Of a stretch of 64,000 bases of DNA, positions 45,653 through 54,529 are shown piece after piece; positions within the stretch are counted from its first letter, which is position 1, and each line of letters begins with the position of its first letter. The stretch covers positions 51,886 through 115,885 of the forward strand of contig CAWCKM010000045.1 of assembly GCA_963796125.1 (NCBI GenBank), written 5' to 3'. This DNA is from DASPRG01 sp963796125. Lineage in GTDB: Bacteria; Nitrospirota; Thermodesulfovibrionia; Thermodesulfovibrionales; SM23-35. The translations under genes were made by a program, and so were the position numbers. The notes under the pieces are model-generated. The model was given only the letters and a program-made list of their open reading frames with translations. It was not told where the DNA came from and did no database searches.

Positions 45653-47433
45653 TCATACGAAAATGCTGATGATTCTGTTCTGTGACAGGGCAAAGGGGGT
45701 CTGTACTGGTTTTATTGCCGGGAGTGTCTTCGAAGTTTCTTCCCTGTTGTTGCCATTCATTTCACCCTGTCTGTTTCTGAGAGATACCGAAAAACTTCCG
45801 ATGTTCAGTCCTTCATCGATTAATGAACTCAGGATTGCATAAAGATTCCGTTCGATTATTTCTTTGCCAATGATCTCGGATGTGTTGATCTGTGCATTAA
45901 TTAAGCCCCTGTCAAGAGTGAGCTCTATATCAATTTTCCCCATTCCTTCAGGCTCAAGAGAGACTTCTATTGAGGCATCACCTTTCTTCTGGAGTACAAA
46001 AACATCAGCATTCGGGGATTCCCGGAGAAGGTGTGCACGCAGGGGACTGTTTTCATTGCTATCTTGATTGTTGATCAAGGGAAATATATCTTCTGCCTGC
46101 ATAATGATTGTTTCCGGAGATGTGTTTTGATTGTGTCCCTTATTTCCTGATCCTTCGCTGTTGAGGGGATCTTCAATGACGGGAGCTGGCCCACCGGCTG
46201 TTGGTGATTTTAGAGATGCAATTGAAAGTGGAAATTGGGGTTCTTCAAATAGAATGGGAAAAGAACCCTTTGGGCTTACCATGTGGAATTTGTCTCGCAG
46301 GCTTGTGTTGTTTTTACCCTCTCCACCCGTAGCATAAGGAACAGTATCAATTCTTTGCTCTCCATTTTTCAAAACGAAATATTTTTGAGTATCAGTAACA
46401 ACAGCCTGTCCTTTACTCGGTATGAGCTGATCACCCTGTGCGTATGATTCTGCGGGAGAAGATGTTTCAGTATCTGTAAACACCTTCAGGTAAAGCTTGC
46501 CGGAGATACTGTGTGCATCATTATTCGTGTCTTCGCGAAGGATCCTATACTGGTTCTTATGGAATTCTATGGTTATTTGGTTATCACCATTTGCTTCCAA
46601 GGGGGATACAACCTGAAGTTCTTTTGGTGAAGAGGAAGTTATTTGGACAGGCTTAACGGATTATCTTCTTTGTCCATAAGCCATTTATGTTCGTATTGTT
46701 CACGTGGGAACAATACTCAGTAAGATCTTTTTGTGAGGAGGAATTATTTGAGCAGGAATAAGACTATTATCTTCTTTATTCATAACCTGTTATGTTCGTA
46801 TTGTTCATGTGGCAACAATATTTCGTTATCAGGCAGTGATTCCGGGAGAGTTTCGAACAGGTGAGTTTGCCTATTGTTGCCCTGTAAAGAGCCCGTATCA
46901 TCAGGTGGCATTATGCCTTTTGCCGCTTGTAGCAGAGGATCTTCTTGTTTTCTGTTACTTGCAAAGAATGGAGTTGCATTGAATACCTGTGCATCTTTCA
47001 GCAGGGGATATTTTTGGGAAGTATTTCGGTCAGGGCTTTCAATACTGTAAGACAGGGTTCCTTCTCTATTATCTTTTATCATTACACCCTGGTTACTGTC
47101 TTTTTCCATGTTCATCAGCAAGTTCCCTGCTATAGAAAAGAAGTTACAAATGTCAGAAAAGAATGCAGGGAAGACAGGGCTGTTTGTTTCACCTTTGCTT
47201 GAGTCTGTTTTTTTATTTAGTTCGATAGACAGCGGAACATCAGATGAAAATCTCTTTTCATTCACCCGGATGGACATTGCTGACGGAGACGGGAATGAAT
47301 TATTTTGCGATGCATCCTGGAGGATGGTCAGGAGATTATTAAAAGGGACATTGTTCTGCTCGGGTGCGTCAGGCAGAGATTGAAATGGCATCAATAGTTC
47401 ACCATGTTCAATTGGCAAAAATGATTCAGCCAT
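45653..47433 (-). CDS. fliK: Flagellar hook-length control protein FliK (several frame breaks)
   Basis: Molecular ruler and export switch. The C-terminal domain (SIEVSLEPEGMGKIDIELTL ... ILSSLIDEGLNIGSFSVSL) is the FliK substrate-switch domain. The N-terminal part is long and variable, as usual. The two parts are joined across 46600-46780, where three frame changes and an internal duplication are seen. The start is probably the ATG at 47433 (MAESFLPIEHG), or a later ATG at 47391. Expected length is near 590 residues. Confidence 0.82.
46632..46840. repeat. Tandem duplication of about 104 bp inside fliK
   Basis: Two imperfect copies with a period of 104-106 bp. TATGTTCGTATTGTTCA occurs in both (about 46687 and 46791). 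In protein terms both copies read like EQYEHxxLMxKEDN, a hydrophilic stretch in the variable region. Three frame changes cluster here, which could come from assembly trouble in the repeat or from real changes. Confidence 0.7.
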
Positions 47434-47457
47434 AAAAATGTTCACAAAATAGTTAAG

Positions 47458-47473
47458 AACAAAAAATATGCCA
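47458..47473 (-). promoter_or_regulatory. Candidate sigma-54 site upstream of fliK
   Basis: TGGCATATTTTTTGTT on the minus strand has the -24/-12 spacing and the same TTGTT variant seen before flgB and fliL. It is about 25 bp before the fliK ATG. Confidence 0.45.
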
Positions 47474-47532
47474 GACACTATGATGCAGGGCTTTTGAAAG
47501 AGAGGATACCTGAAATGGATCATGAACTGCAA

Positions 47533-47869
47533 AGAACTGCTATTTTCTGTGGGTTAGATTTCCTAACCCGTCTTTCGATCAATGCGGGAATGACAGTATT
47601 GATCTCCCTGAGGGAACAGCAAGTTCGCGATGCGACTAAACCGCTCAAATCATATCTGCTAAAAGTTATGTTAATATCTTTTAGTCTCCGTCATTCCCAA
47701 CTTGATTGGGCGATCTAGAAAATGCTGGATTGTCCGGTCAAGCCGGATAATGACAACTATTGGAACAAAGTTCGATATGACAATCATGAACAAAGTTCGC
47801 GGTTGAACAAGATTTAGGGTTAGTTGATTTTTGATTATGATAAATCAGCAGGAAAAGAGTGAAAATATT
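47533..47869. other. Gap between motE and fliK with repeat elements
   Basis: About 340 bp with no supported gene. It holds a palindromic element (47690-47754), a half copy of it near 47586, and a short direct repeat GAACAAAGTTCG near 47763 and 47788. Confidence 0.5.
47690..47754. repeat. Palindromic repeat, second copy
   Basis: Ends GTCATT and AATGAC with inner arms such as CCGGTCAAGCCGG. It shares ends, size and general layout with the element at 35617-35678, so both likely belong to one dispersed palindromic family. Confidence 0.7.
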
Positions 47870-48388
47870 TCATTGGGTAGGAAAATTTTTCTCAAATTTT
47901 GTCAAACCCTCAGTAAGAGAAGCGACCTTTTGAGGGTCCATGTATGCCATGATAATACCAGCCTTTTTTGGCTTCATTTTTTTAATGATCTTTACTGCTG
48001 TAAGCTCGGGCAAAACAGCAAGCCTTGTTGCTGCCTCTTCAGGTGGCATGACTTCATAAGCCTTAACAACATGCTCGATTTTTCCATCCTGAATCTGCTC
48101 CAGCTTCTTCAGGACAGTTTCAATCTGATTCAGCAGGTTTGTATATTTCTCTATTCTCTCATCAAGATCTTTCCTGAGGACCTTGAGTCTTTCCTCTTCT
48201 TTCAAGAGGGAGGTTTCTTTTTCCTTTATTTCTTTTTGCTTTTTCTCGATAAAGGCAATCATATCATCCTGGGCATAGGATGTGACGGTAAGGAGTAAAC
48301 AGAGTATAGACAATACAGTACAGAACAGGCGGAAGAGATATCTTGTCCCCGTCTTACAGGGCTTGTATTTTCCTAAACGTATGCTCAC
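47870..48388 (-). CDS. motE: MotE-like flagellar protein
   Basis: A 172-residue protein with an N-terminal membrane or signal segment, a long coiled coil (about residues 45-105) and a C-terminal MgtE N-domain-like part: VMPPEEAATRLAVLPELTAV. This is the MotE layout, a periplasmic partner of stator proteins in some species. It follows fliJ on the same strand. Confidence 0.8.
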   Translation of the reverse strand: MSIRLGKYKPCKTGTRYLFRLFCTVLSILCLLLTVTSYAQDDMIAFIEKKQKEIKEKETSLLKEEERLKVLRKDLDERIEKYTNLLNQIETVLKKLEQIQDGKIEHVVKAYEVMPPEEAATRLAVLPELTAVKIIKKMKPKKAGIIMAYMDPQKVASLTEGLTKFEKNFPTQ

Positions 48389-48412
48389 TTCTCAATCCCA
48401 CAATTCATGCTG

Positions 48413-48850
48413 TCAACGCCTTGATTTTCTCGAGAGGTATTGAAAATCTGCCTCTTTTTGCTCAAGCTTTAAGGTCTCTCTCTTTTCTTCATCCAGAATC
48501 TTGCTGTAAAATATCTCAAAGATTTTTTTCTCTTTATGAGCGTTCACCAGTGTTTTTTGTATTTGTTCAACTTCTGCCAGCCTGGAAGAAACTGTATGTT
48601 TTTGCTGCTCTATTTGCTCGTTCAGATACGAGAGATAGGTATAAAAAAAATCGAGTTCCTGTGTATGAATTGGGCCCTCCTGGTGCCTTTTGTTGAATTC
48701 ATCAAGAGTTCGCTCAAAAGTTCTTACTGCAGAGTCCAGCTTTGTGTTCTCCACCTCTAATGCATCTCTGCTTTTTTGAAATGAGATGTTAATTTGATCT
48801 TTCGTGAGCCCTTTTACTTCTAAAACTTTCTGTATTTTGCGCCTGCTCAT
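48413..48850 (-). CDS. fliJ: Flagellar export protein FliJ
   Basis: Coiled-coil component of the export ATPase complex that escorts empty chaperones. It has 145 residues, nearly all helical and rich in Glu, Lys and Gln. It overlaps the fliI stop by 4 bp, which supports the call. Confidence 0.88.
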   Translation of the reverse strand: MSRRKIQKVLEVKGLTKDQINISFQKSRDALEVENTKLDSAVRTFERTLDEFNKRHQEGPIHTQELDFFYTYLSYLNEQIEQQKHTVSSRLAEVEQIQKTLVNAHKEKKIFEIFYSKILDEEKRETLKLEQKEADFQYLSRKSRR

Positions 48851-50175
48851 TGCCTGATCCCGGTTTCTTCAAAGGTGAGGTATAAATCCTGTATACTATC
48901 AGCAATATCACACCGTTCAGAGATGTCCTGTTTCAAATATTTTCTCAGTCTGTCCATCATCTTTAAAGCATAATCTACCTTTTGATTTGCCCCCTCCTTA
49001 TAAGCCCCGAGGTTAATAAGATCCTCAAATTTTTTATAGGTCGCAAGGATTTCAATAAATTTTGAGGCATATTCCTGATGCCTTGCGTCAACGATATCCG
49101 GCATGACCCTGCTGATGCTCTGAAGGACATCGATAGAAGGGTAATGATTTTCTGTTGCCAGTTCACGAGACAGAACTATGTGACCATCAAGAACCGCTCT
49201 CGCTGCATCTGCGATAGGTTCTGACAGGTCATCTCCTTCAACGAGGACCGTATAGATACCTGTGATGCTCCCGCTCTTTTCTGATGTTCCAACCCTCTCG
49301 AGCAATTTTGGTAAAAGTGCAAAAACCGATGGTGTATACCCTTTTGATGTCGGTGGTTCTCCTATAGCAAGTCCAATTTCCCGTTGAGCCTGGGCAACGC
49401 GGGTAAGAGAATCCATGAGGAGAAGTACATTTTCCCCCCTGTTCCTGAAATACTCTGCAATAGCTGTTGCAGCCAGAGCACCTCTGACTTTTGCGAGTGG
49501 TGGCTGTTCTGATGTAGAAACAACAACTATGGATTTTTTTATTCCGTCCTCTCCAAGGTCTTTCTCGATGAATTCCCTGACCTCCCGTCCCCTCTCACCG
49601 ATAAGGCCAATAACATTGATCGATGCTTCTGAATATCGGGCGACCATTCCAAGAAGGATACTTTTCCCTACGCCTGAACCGGACATAATGCCTATCCTCT
49701 GGCCTTTCCCGCAGGTAAGAAGACCATTGAGTGCCCGTATGCCGAGGTCTATAGGATGCGAAATCCTTTGCCTTTTCAATGGATTCGGGGTTGTTGAAAA
49801 GAGAGGACAATCAATACCTCTGACAGGACCTTTTCCATCCAAAGGATCACCGGTGTCATTTATCACCCTTCCCATAAGGGAGGGAGAAACTTTGACAGAA
49901 ACCTTTTTACTGACAGGCAAAACCCTGCTCCCTAATTTTATTCCGGCAAGGTCACCGACAGCCATGAGTAACACCTTGCCGTCCCTGAAACCGACGACCT
50001 CTGCATCAACAGAAGAGGTATTATCTGGAAATATCCTGCATGATTCTCCTATACTCGCTCGTATGCCTGTCGCTTTGATAATTATCCCGGTAATTTCCAC
50101 TACTTTCCCGTAGACTTTCAGAGGGTCTATTGTAGAGACTGCGTCTATGTAAGGTAATAGATCAATCCCGGACAA
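48847..50175 (-). CDS. fliI: Flagellar export ATPase FliI
   Basis: Hexameric ATPase of the export apparatus, 442 residues. Walker A GIMSGSGVGKSILLGM, the GLIGERGREVREFIEKDLG stretch and the VLLLMDSLTRVAQAQREIGLA Walker B region are clear. It overlaps fliH by about 14 bp. Confidence 0.97.
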   Translation of the reverse strand: MSGIDLLPYIDAVSTIDPLKVYGKVVEITGIIIKATGIRASIGESCRIFPDNTSSVDAEVVGFRDGKVLLMAVGDLAGIKLGSRVLPVSKKVSVKVSPSLMGRVINDTGDPLDGKGPVRGIDCPLFSTTPNPLKRQRISHPIDLGIRALNGLLTCGKGQRIGIMSGSGVGKSILLGMVARYSEASINVIGLIGERGREVREFIEKDLGEDGIKKSIVVVSTSEQPPLAKVRGALAATAIAEYFRNRGENVLLLMDSLTRVAQAQREIGLAIGEPPTSKGYTPSVFALLPKLLERVGTSEKSGSITGIYTVLVEGDDLSEPIADAARAVLDGHIVLSRELATENHYPSIDVLQSISRVMPDIVDARHQEYASKFIEILATYKKFEDLINLGAYKEGANQKVDYALKMMDRLRKYLKQDISERCDIADSIQDLYLTFEETGIRQ

Positions 50176-50806
50176 GCTTGCACCCTAACTCTCGAATGAG
50201 ATTTTTTAGCTGTTCATCAATATCGGTAATGATATCCTCTGTCGGACCTATTACTACTGATCCATCTTGAGCAACAGAAGGGTCAATATCAAAGATTATA
50301 TCCGGATAAATATCGGTCAGTTCCGGCTTGTGCTTCATAAAAAGGTCCGAGAGGGAGGGATTAATCTTGATGATGATCTGGCCCGTTTTCCCCAGCCTTG
50401 TTAGTGCTTCCTTTGTTATTGCCACAATCGCTTCCGGATTCGTTGTTAACTCTTTGCGGATAACTGTTCGCGCTATGCTGAACACAAGCTCTACCATTTG
50501 GGGCTCAAGCTCTTTTGTTAATGTTTCTTTCAAGGATATGAGTTCTCTTATAAGCATCTCCAGTTTTTCTATTAAAATCAGCGCCTTTTGTTCACCGAGG
50601 GCAAATCCTCCCTTCTCACCGGCTTCAAATCCCTTTTCGTATGCCTCTCTTTCGATAGCCTCTATATTCTGGTTTAAAGACAACCTGCTCTCAACATCAG
50701 ATATGGTTTTTTCTTTTTTTTCAAGCAAAGGCATTTCGTAAGGAATAATGTCTTTGGCAGCATGATGATTGTTATACAATAAGTTCTTCTCCACCTCTGC
50801 CCGCAA
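50162..50806 (-). CDS. fliH: Flagellar export regulator FliH
   Basis: Regulator that binds FliI, 214 residues. It has the Glu/Gly helix region with AYEKGFEAGEKGGFALGEQK and the C-terminal domain with VVIGPTEDIITDIDEQL. It overlaps the fliG stop by about 35 bp and fliI by 14 bp. Confidence 0.92.
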   Translation of the reverse strand: MRAEVEKNLLYNNHHAAKDIIPYEMPLLEKKEKTISDVESRLSLNQNIEAIEREAYEKGFEAGEKGGFALGEQKALILIEKLEMLIRELISLKETLTKELEPQMVELVFSIARTVIRKELTTNPEAIVAITKEALTRLGKTGQIIIKINPSLSDLFMKHKPELTDIYPDIIFDIDPSVAQDGSVVIGPTEDIITDIDEQLKNLIRELGCKLVRD

Positions 50807-51755
50807 GGATAATTTTCCCTTCGGTTTCGAGCTTCTTTGTGATAGTCAGGATAGTCTGTTGAGCTTTTTCAACGTCAGACACCCTGACTGGACCTTTTGT
50901 CTGCATTTCCTCTTTCAGTATCTGTGCTGCTCTCTGAGACATATTCTTAAATATCTTTTCCCTGAGGACTTCAGAAGTTGTCTTGAGTGCAATGGCAAGA
51001 TCTTCTGTGCTGATTTCTTTCAGAATAGCCTGAATTCCCCTGTCATCGATCTTCACAAGGTCTTCAAAGGTAAACATACTCTGTTTGATTGATTCCGCGA
51101 GCGTGTTGTCTTGTTCCAAAATTTTTTCAAGAATTATCTGCTCGTTGTTTTTGTTGCATTGATTCAATATATCAGCCATTGTTCTGATGCCGCCGAGTTT
51201 TTTACCTTTTCCCTTGCCAACATTTAGTTGACCTTTGAGGACTTCATTAATCTCCTCTATCGCACTTTCTGGTATTCTCTCTATGTTGGCAATCCTGATA
51301 GACACATCAGCCATTAATTCATCCGGCAACGAAGTGAGAACCCTGGCTGCCTGAACAGGCTCCAGGAGACAGAGAATAAGCGCAATGGTCTGCGGGTGTT
51401 CGCCGACAAGAATATTCAACAGTGTTTTTGGGTCAACTGATTTGAGGGTATCGAGAGGGCTTTCTGCCGAGGCCATCTGAAGCATCTTTGTCGCCCCTTC
51501 TTCACCAAGCCTTTTGGAGAGGATCCTCTTTACGAATTCCTCACCTCCAAAATGCATATCACCTCTCACTATTATTTCCTGAGCTTCTTTCAGTACTTCA
51601 ACAACAGTAGTCTGCTTGATTCTCTTCAACCTTGTTATGTGATGGGAAATCTTTCCAATGTCATCCATATTGAGATATTTTAAAACCTCTGTTGCTGCCT
51701 CCTCTCCTACAGAGCTGAGGAATATGGCTGCTTTTTCATATCCACTCAAGGACAT
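50772..51755 (-). CDS. fliG: Flagellar switch protein FliG
   Basis: Rotor protein that contacts the stator, 327 residues. N-terminal AAIFLSSVGEEAATEVLKYL, the middle domain EHPQTIALILCLLEP and the C-terminal charged torque helix EDLVKIDDRGIQAILKEI are complete. It begins two bases after the fliF stop. Confidence 0.97.
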   Translation of the reverse strand: MSLSGYEKAAIFLSSVGEEAATEVLKYLNMDDIGKISHHITRLKRIKQTTVVEVLKEAQEIIVRGDMHFGGEEFVKRILSKRLGEEGATKMLQMASAESPLDTLKSVDPKTLLNILVGEHPQTIALILCLLEPVQAARVLTSLPDELMADVSIRIANIERIPESAIEEINEVLKGQLNVGKGKGKKLGGIRTMADILNQCNKNNEQIILEKILEQDNTLAESIKQSMFTFEDLVKIDDRGIQAILKEISTEDLAIALKTTSEVLREKIFKNMSQRAAQILKEEMQTKGPVRVSDVEKAQQTILTITKKLETEGKIILAGRGGEELIV

Positions 51756-51756
51756 C

Positions 51757-53289
51757 TTATTTTTCCTCTATCCAGCTTTTTATGAGATTGGTAGCTTCCT
51801 GCGGATTTTTCTTCGTCCATTCAATAAGATTGTCAACATTAGGTTTCCCCCTGATCTCCATTGATTTTTCTATCTCGGCCACTGTCTGAGGTAGTGTCGT
51901 GGCAGAACGCTGAACAAGAGGTGAACTCGTGAGGACCTTCATAAGAGGCTTCACAACAAAGAAAAATACTAACCCCAGTACTAAAATCGGCACAAGGTAT
52001 TTTAAGAATGGCAAAACAGAAGGGATAATCTCCCTCTTTGGTTCGGATAAATCTTCCTGCAAGCTCGCCTCAAAAGGCATATTGACTACCCTCACTTCAT
52101 CCCCCCGATCAACCTTGAAGCCAACAGCCTTCTTCACCATATCCTCAAACTGGGTTATCTCTTCTGCAGTACGGGGTGTATATTTCTTTTCCTGTGAACC
52201 CTGCTGTGCCGCATATATGCCATCAACGAGAACAACTACCGACTGCCTCTGGATATCCCCTGAAGAGTTTATGATATGGCTCGTTACCTTGCTTATTTCG
52301 TAATTAGTCGTCTCACTTTTCTTTTCTGATTGTCCCTGGACCGAGGCAGTTTGCGTTGCCGGTTTCCCCGGCAGGTTCGATGAGACCCCGGGCACACCAC
52401 CTCTGTTGCCATTCATTGATTTTTCCATAATCTTCTGCTCACTCCTTGCTACCTGACTGTCCGGGTCATATCTCTCTTCTGTTTTTTCAACCTTCGTGAA
52501 GTCAATGTCTGCTGAAACCTTCGCTCGTATTTTGCCCTTGCCAACAACAGGTTCCAGAATCCCGACAATCCTGTTCTCAAGGTCCCTTTCAATAGTTCGC
52601 TGATACTCTCTCTGGCCGCTTGTTATTCCGATAGACCCCTCTGCAGCAGAGGTAAGCATATCGCCCCGGCTATCTACTACAGCAACATCCTTTGGATCAA
52701 GCCCCTCAACACTGCTCGATACGAGATGCACTATCCCCTGGACTTGACCCTGAGAGAGACTTCTCCCCTGTTTTAACCTGACGAGAACTGACGCCTTTGG
52801 TCTTTGATCATCATTTATAAACAAGGATTTTTCAGGGACTGCAAGGTGTACTCTGCACTGTTCTACTTCAGAGAGTGACCGTATTGTCCTTGCAAGTTCT
52901 CCCTGGAGTGCCCTCCTGTAGTTAAGCTTCTGAACAAAATCAGTCATGGTGAAGCTTGTTTTGTCAAAGAGCTCAAATCCGACGCCGCCTCCCTGTGGAA
53001 GACCCTGGCCTGCCAACTGAAGTCTGACATCATACACTTTATCTGAAGGCACCATTATTGCTCCTGTTGATATTGTATAGGGCACCTTCTGTTCACGTAA
53101 TTTCTGAATGATTAACCCGGCATCTTCCTCACTTAAATGAGAATAGAGGATCTGGTAATCAGCCCTCTGTATCCATGCAAAGAACAGGACCAGGGAGGAT
53201 ATCACTACAGCAAGGAGAATGAGGAACATCATTTTTTTCTTCGAAGGGATAGTCTTTAACTGGTCTTTTATTGCGTTGGTGTTAACCAT
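51757..53289 (-). CDS. fliF: Flagellar MS-ring protein FliF
   Basis: Membrane ring that templates the rotor, 510 residues. Membrane segments lie near residues 19-40 and 433-455, flanking the ring-building domains with YQILYSHLSEEDAGLI and ALQGELARTIRSLSEVEQCR. The overlap of its start with fliE (1 bp) shows coupling. Confidence 0.97.
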   Translation of the reverse strand: MVNTNAIKDQLKTIPSKKKMMFLILLAVVISSLVLFFAWIQRADYQILYSHLSEEDAGLIIQKLREQKVPYTISTGAIMVPSDKVYDVRLQLAGQGLPQGGGVGFELFDKTSFTMTDFVQKLNYRRALQGELARTIRSLSEVEQCRVHLAVPEKSLFINDDQRPKASVLVRLKQGRSLSQGQVQGIVHLVSSSVEGLDPKDVAVVDSRGDMLTSAAEGSIGITSGQREYQRTIERDLENRIVGILEPVVGKGKIRAKVSADIDFTKVEKTEERYDPDSQVARSEQKIMEKSMNGNRGGVPGVSSNLPGKPATQTASVQGQSEKKSETTNYEISKVTSHIINSSGDIQRQSVVVLVDGIYAAQQGSQEKKYTPRTAEEITQFEDMVKKAVGFKVDRGDEVRVVNMPFEASLQEDLSEPKREIIPSVLPFLKYLVPILVLGLVFFFVVKPLMKVLTSSPLVQRSATTLPQTVAEIEKSMEIRGKPNVDNLIEWTKKNPQEATNLIKSWIEEK

Positions 53290-53582
53290 TATACCTGCAT
53301 CCTCATAACCTCTTCATATGCACTCAGGAGTTTATTTCTTACTTCTACCATGAGCTGGAAAGACATATCAGCCTTTTCCATAGCAACAATAGCCTGTGTT
53401 ACGTCTTTCCCTGATGCAAGTTCATTTACTGCCTTATCAGCATCTTCTTGTATCTGGGAGATTGTGGTTATCGCCTCCTTCATAACCTTATCAAAACCTT
53501 TCTCCGAATCCATTTTTTCGAAGCTTCCCTGCAATATCCCTTGAGATCTGCCCAGGCCTGAAATGTTCATGTCAGACATCAC
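53289..53582 (-). CDS. fliE: Flagellar hook-basal body adaptor FliE
   Basis: Joins the MS-ring to the rod, 97 residues. The C-terminal stretch ADMSFQLMVEVRNKLLSAYE is the family signature. It lies between flgC and fliF with short overlaps. Confidence 0.94.
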   Translation of the reverse strand: MMSDMNISGLGRSQGILQGSFEKMDSEKGFDKVMKEAITTISQIQEDADKAVNELASGKDVTQAIVAMEKADMSFQLMVEVRNKLLSAYEEVMRMQV

Positions 53583-53992
53583 TGCCTCCCTAACTCAAGT
53601 GTTTTCAGAAACATCGTCTTTGACATATTAAAAGCTGAAACAGACGCTTCATATGCCCTCGATGCCATCATCATATTTACCATTTCCTCTATGATGTTGA
53701 TATTCGGCATGGAGACATATCCCTCCTTATCTGCATCAGGATGTCCTGGATCGTAAACCGTTCTGAATGGCGTACTGTCTGCTACGATATCAACAACCTT
53801 AACACCTGCGAGCGTATCGGAATCAGATTGCACTGCTGAGGCTGAAAAAAGCACATCTTTTCTCCTGTACGGACCACCCTCATCTGTTCTTGTGGAATGT
53901 ACATTTGCCATATTCGATGCTATGACATTCATCCTTTGTTTCTGCGCTTCAAGGGCAGACGCACTTACTGTGAATACATTAAAAGAATTCAT
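53579..53992 (-). CDS. flgC: Flagellar proximal rod protein FlgC
   Basis: Rod subunit, 137 residues. N-terminal ALEAQKQRMNVIASNMANV and the C-terminal MMASRAYEASVSAFNMSKTM are classic. It follows flgB by one base and overlaps fliE by 4 bp. Confidence 0.96.
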   Translation of the reverse strand: MNSFNVFTVSASALEAQKQRMNVIASNMANVHSTRTDEGGPYRRKDVLFSASAVQSDSDTLAGVKVVDIVADSTPFRTVYDPGHPDADKEGYVSMPNINIIEEMVNMMMASRAYEASVSAFNMSKTMFLKTLELGRQ

Positions 53993-53993
53993 C

Positions 53994-54359
53994 CTACCTC
54001 CTTACTGCATTCTTAAACATTCTTATCTTTGTTGAAAACATATGAAGGGCTGCCTGGAACAAAAGAGCATTCTCTGTCATCTTTGCAACTTCCATATCAA
54101 GCTGCACGTTATTCTTATCAGCCCACTGCTGCCCCGGTTCTTCGCTCACCTCTTCTGATAGAACGAGGTCAGTATTTTTTATATGGTGGGCGTATGTTGT
54201 CTTTAGTTCAAGCAATTCATCATTGAGCAATTGCTCGAATTTCAAATCTTTTGCCTTATAGTCCGGGGTATCAGCATTGGCTATGTTCGAAGTAATCACA
54301 CCATGACGGAGATTAGTTAACCGGAGAAGATGCTCTAATATATTAAATCCATTATCCAT
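53994..54359 (-). CDS. flgB: Flagellar proximal rod protein FlgB
   Basis: Rod subunit, 121 residues. RLTNLRHGVITSNIANADTP and DYKAKDLKFE are classic, so the ATG at 54359 is secure; AAGGAGGG lies before it. It begins the flgB-flgC-fliE-fliF-fliG-fliH-fliI-fliJ-motE operon. Confidence 0.95.
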   Translation of the reverse strand: MDNGFNILEHLLRLTNLRHGVITSNIANADTPDYKAKDLKFEQLLNDELLELKTTYAHHIKNTDLVLSEEVSEEPGQQWADKNNVQLDMEVAKMTENALLFQAALHMFSTKIRMFKNAVRR

Positions 54360-54373
54360 GTGCCCTCCTTAAT

Positions 54374-54389
54374 AACAAGTACCATGCCA
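54374..54389 (-). promoter_or_regulatory. Candidate sigma-54 site upstream of flgB
   Basis: TGGCATGGTACTTGTT on the minus strand has -24/-12 spacing with T for C at -12. It sits so close to flgB that the start of transcription would fall inside the ribosome site. Either the leader is almost absent, or the site is not used. Confidence 0.4.
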
Positions 54390-54529
54390 TAGGGAGATGC
54401 TTACGTGATTCAGGCAGTAATAAACAATAGATGGTGAAATCTCAAACTCCGATAAGCAGTTTTGAACGAAAGGTATTATGGTGAATGGGATCAGACTAAT
54501 CATTGCTTTTGTTCACCAATAACACTTTT

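Noticed and set aside
49415..50113. Long plus-strand frame opposite fliI
   Set aside because: It is a shadow of the clearly conserved fliI gene, with no family features or ribosome site.
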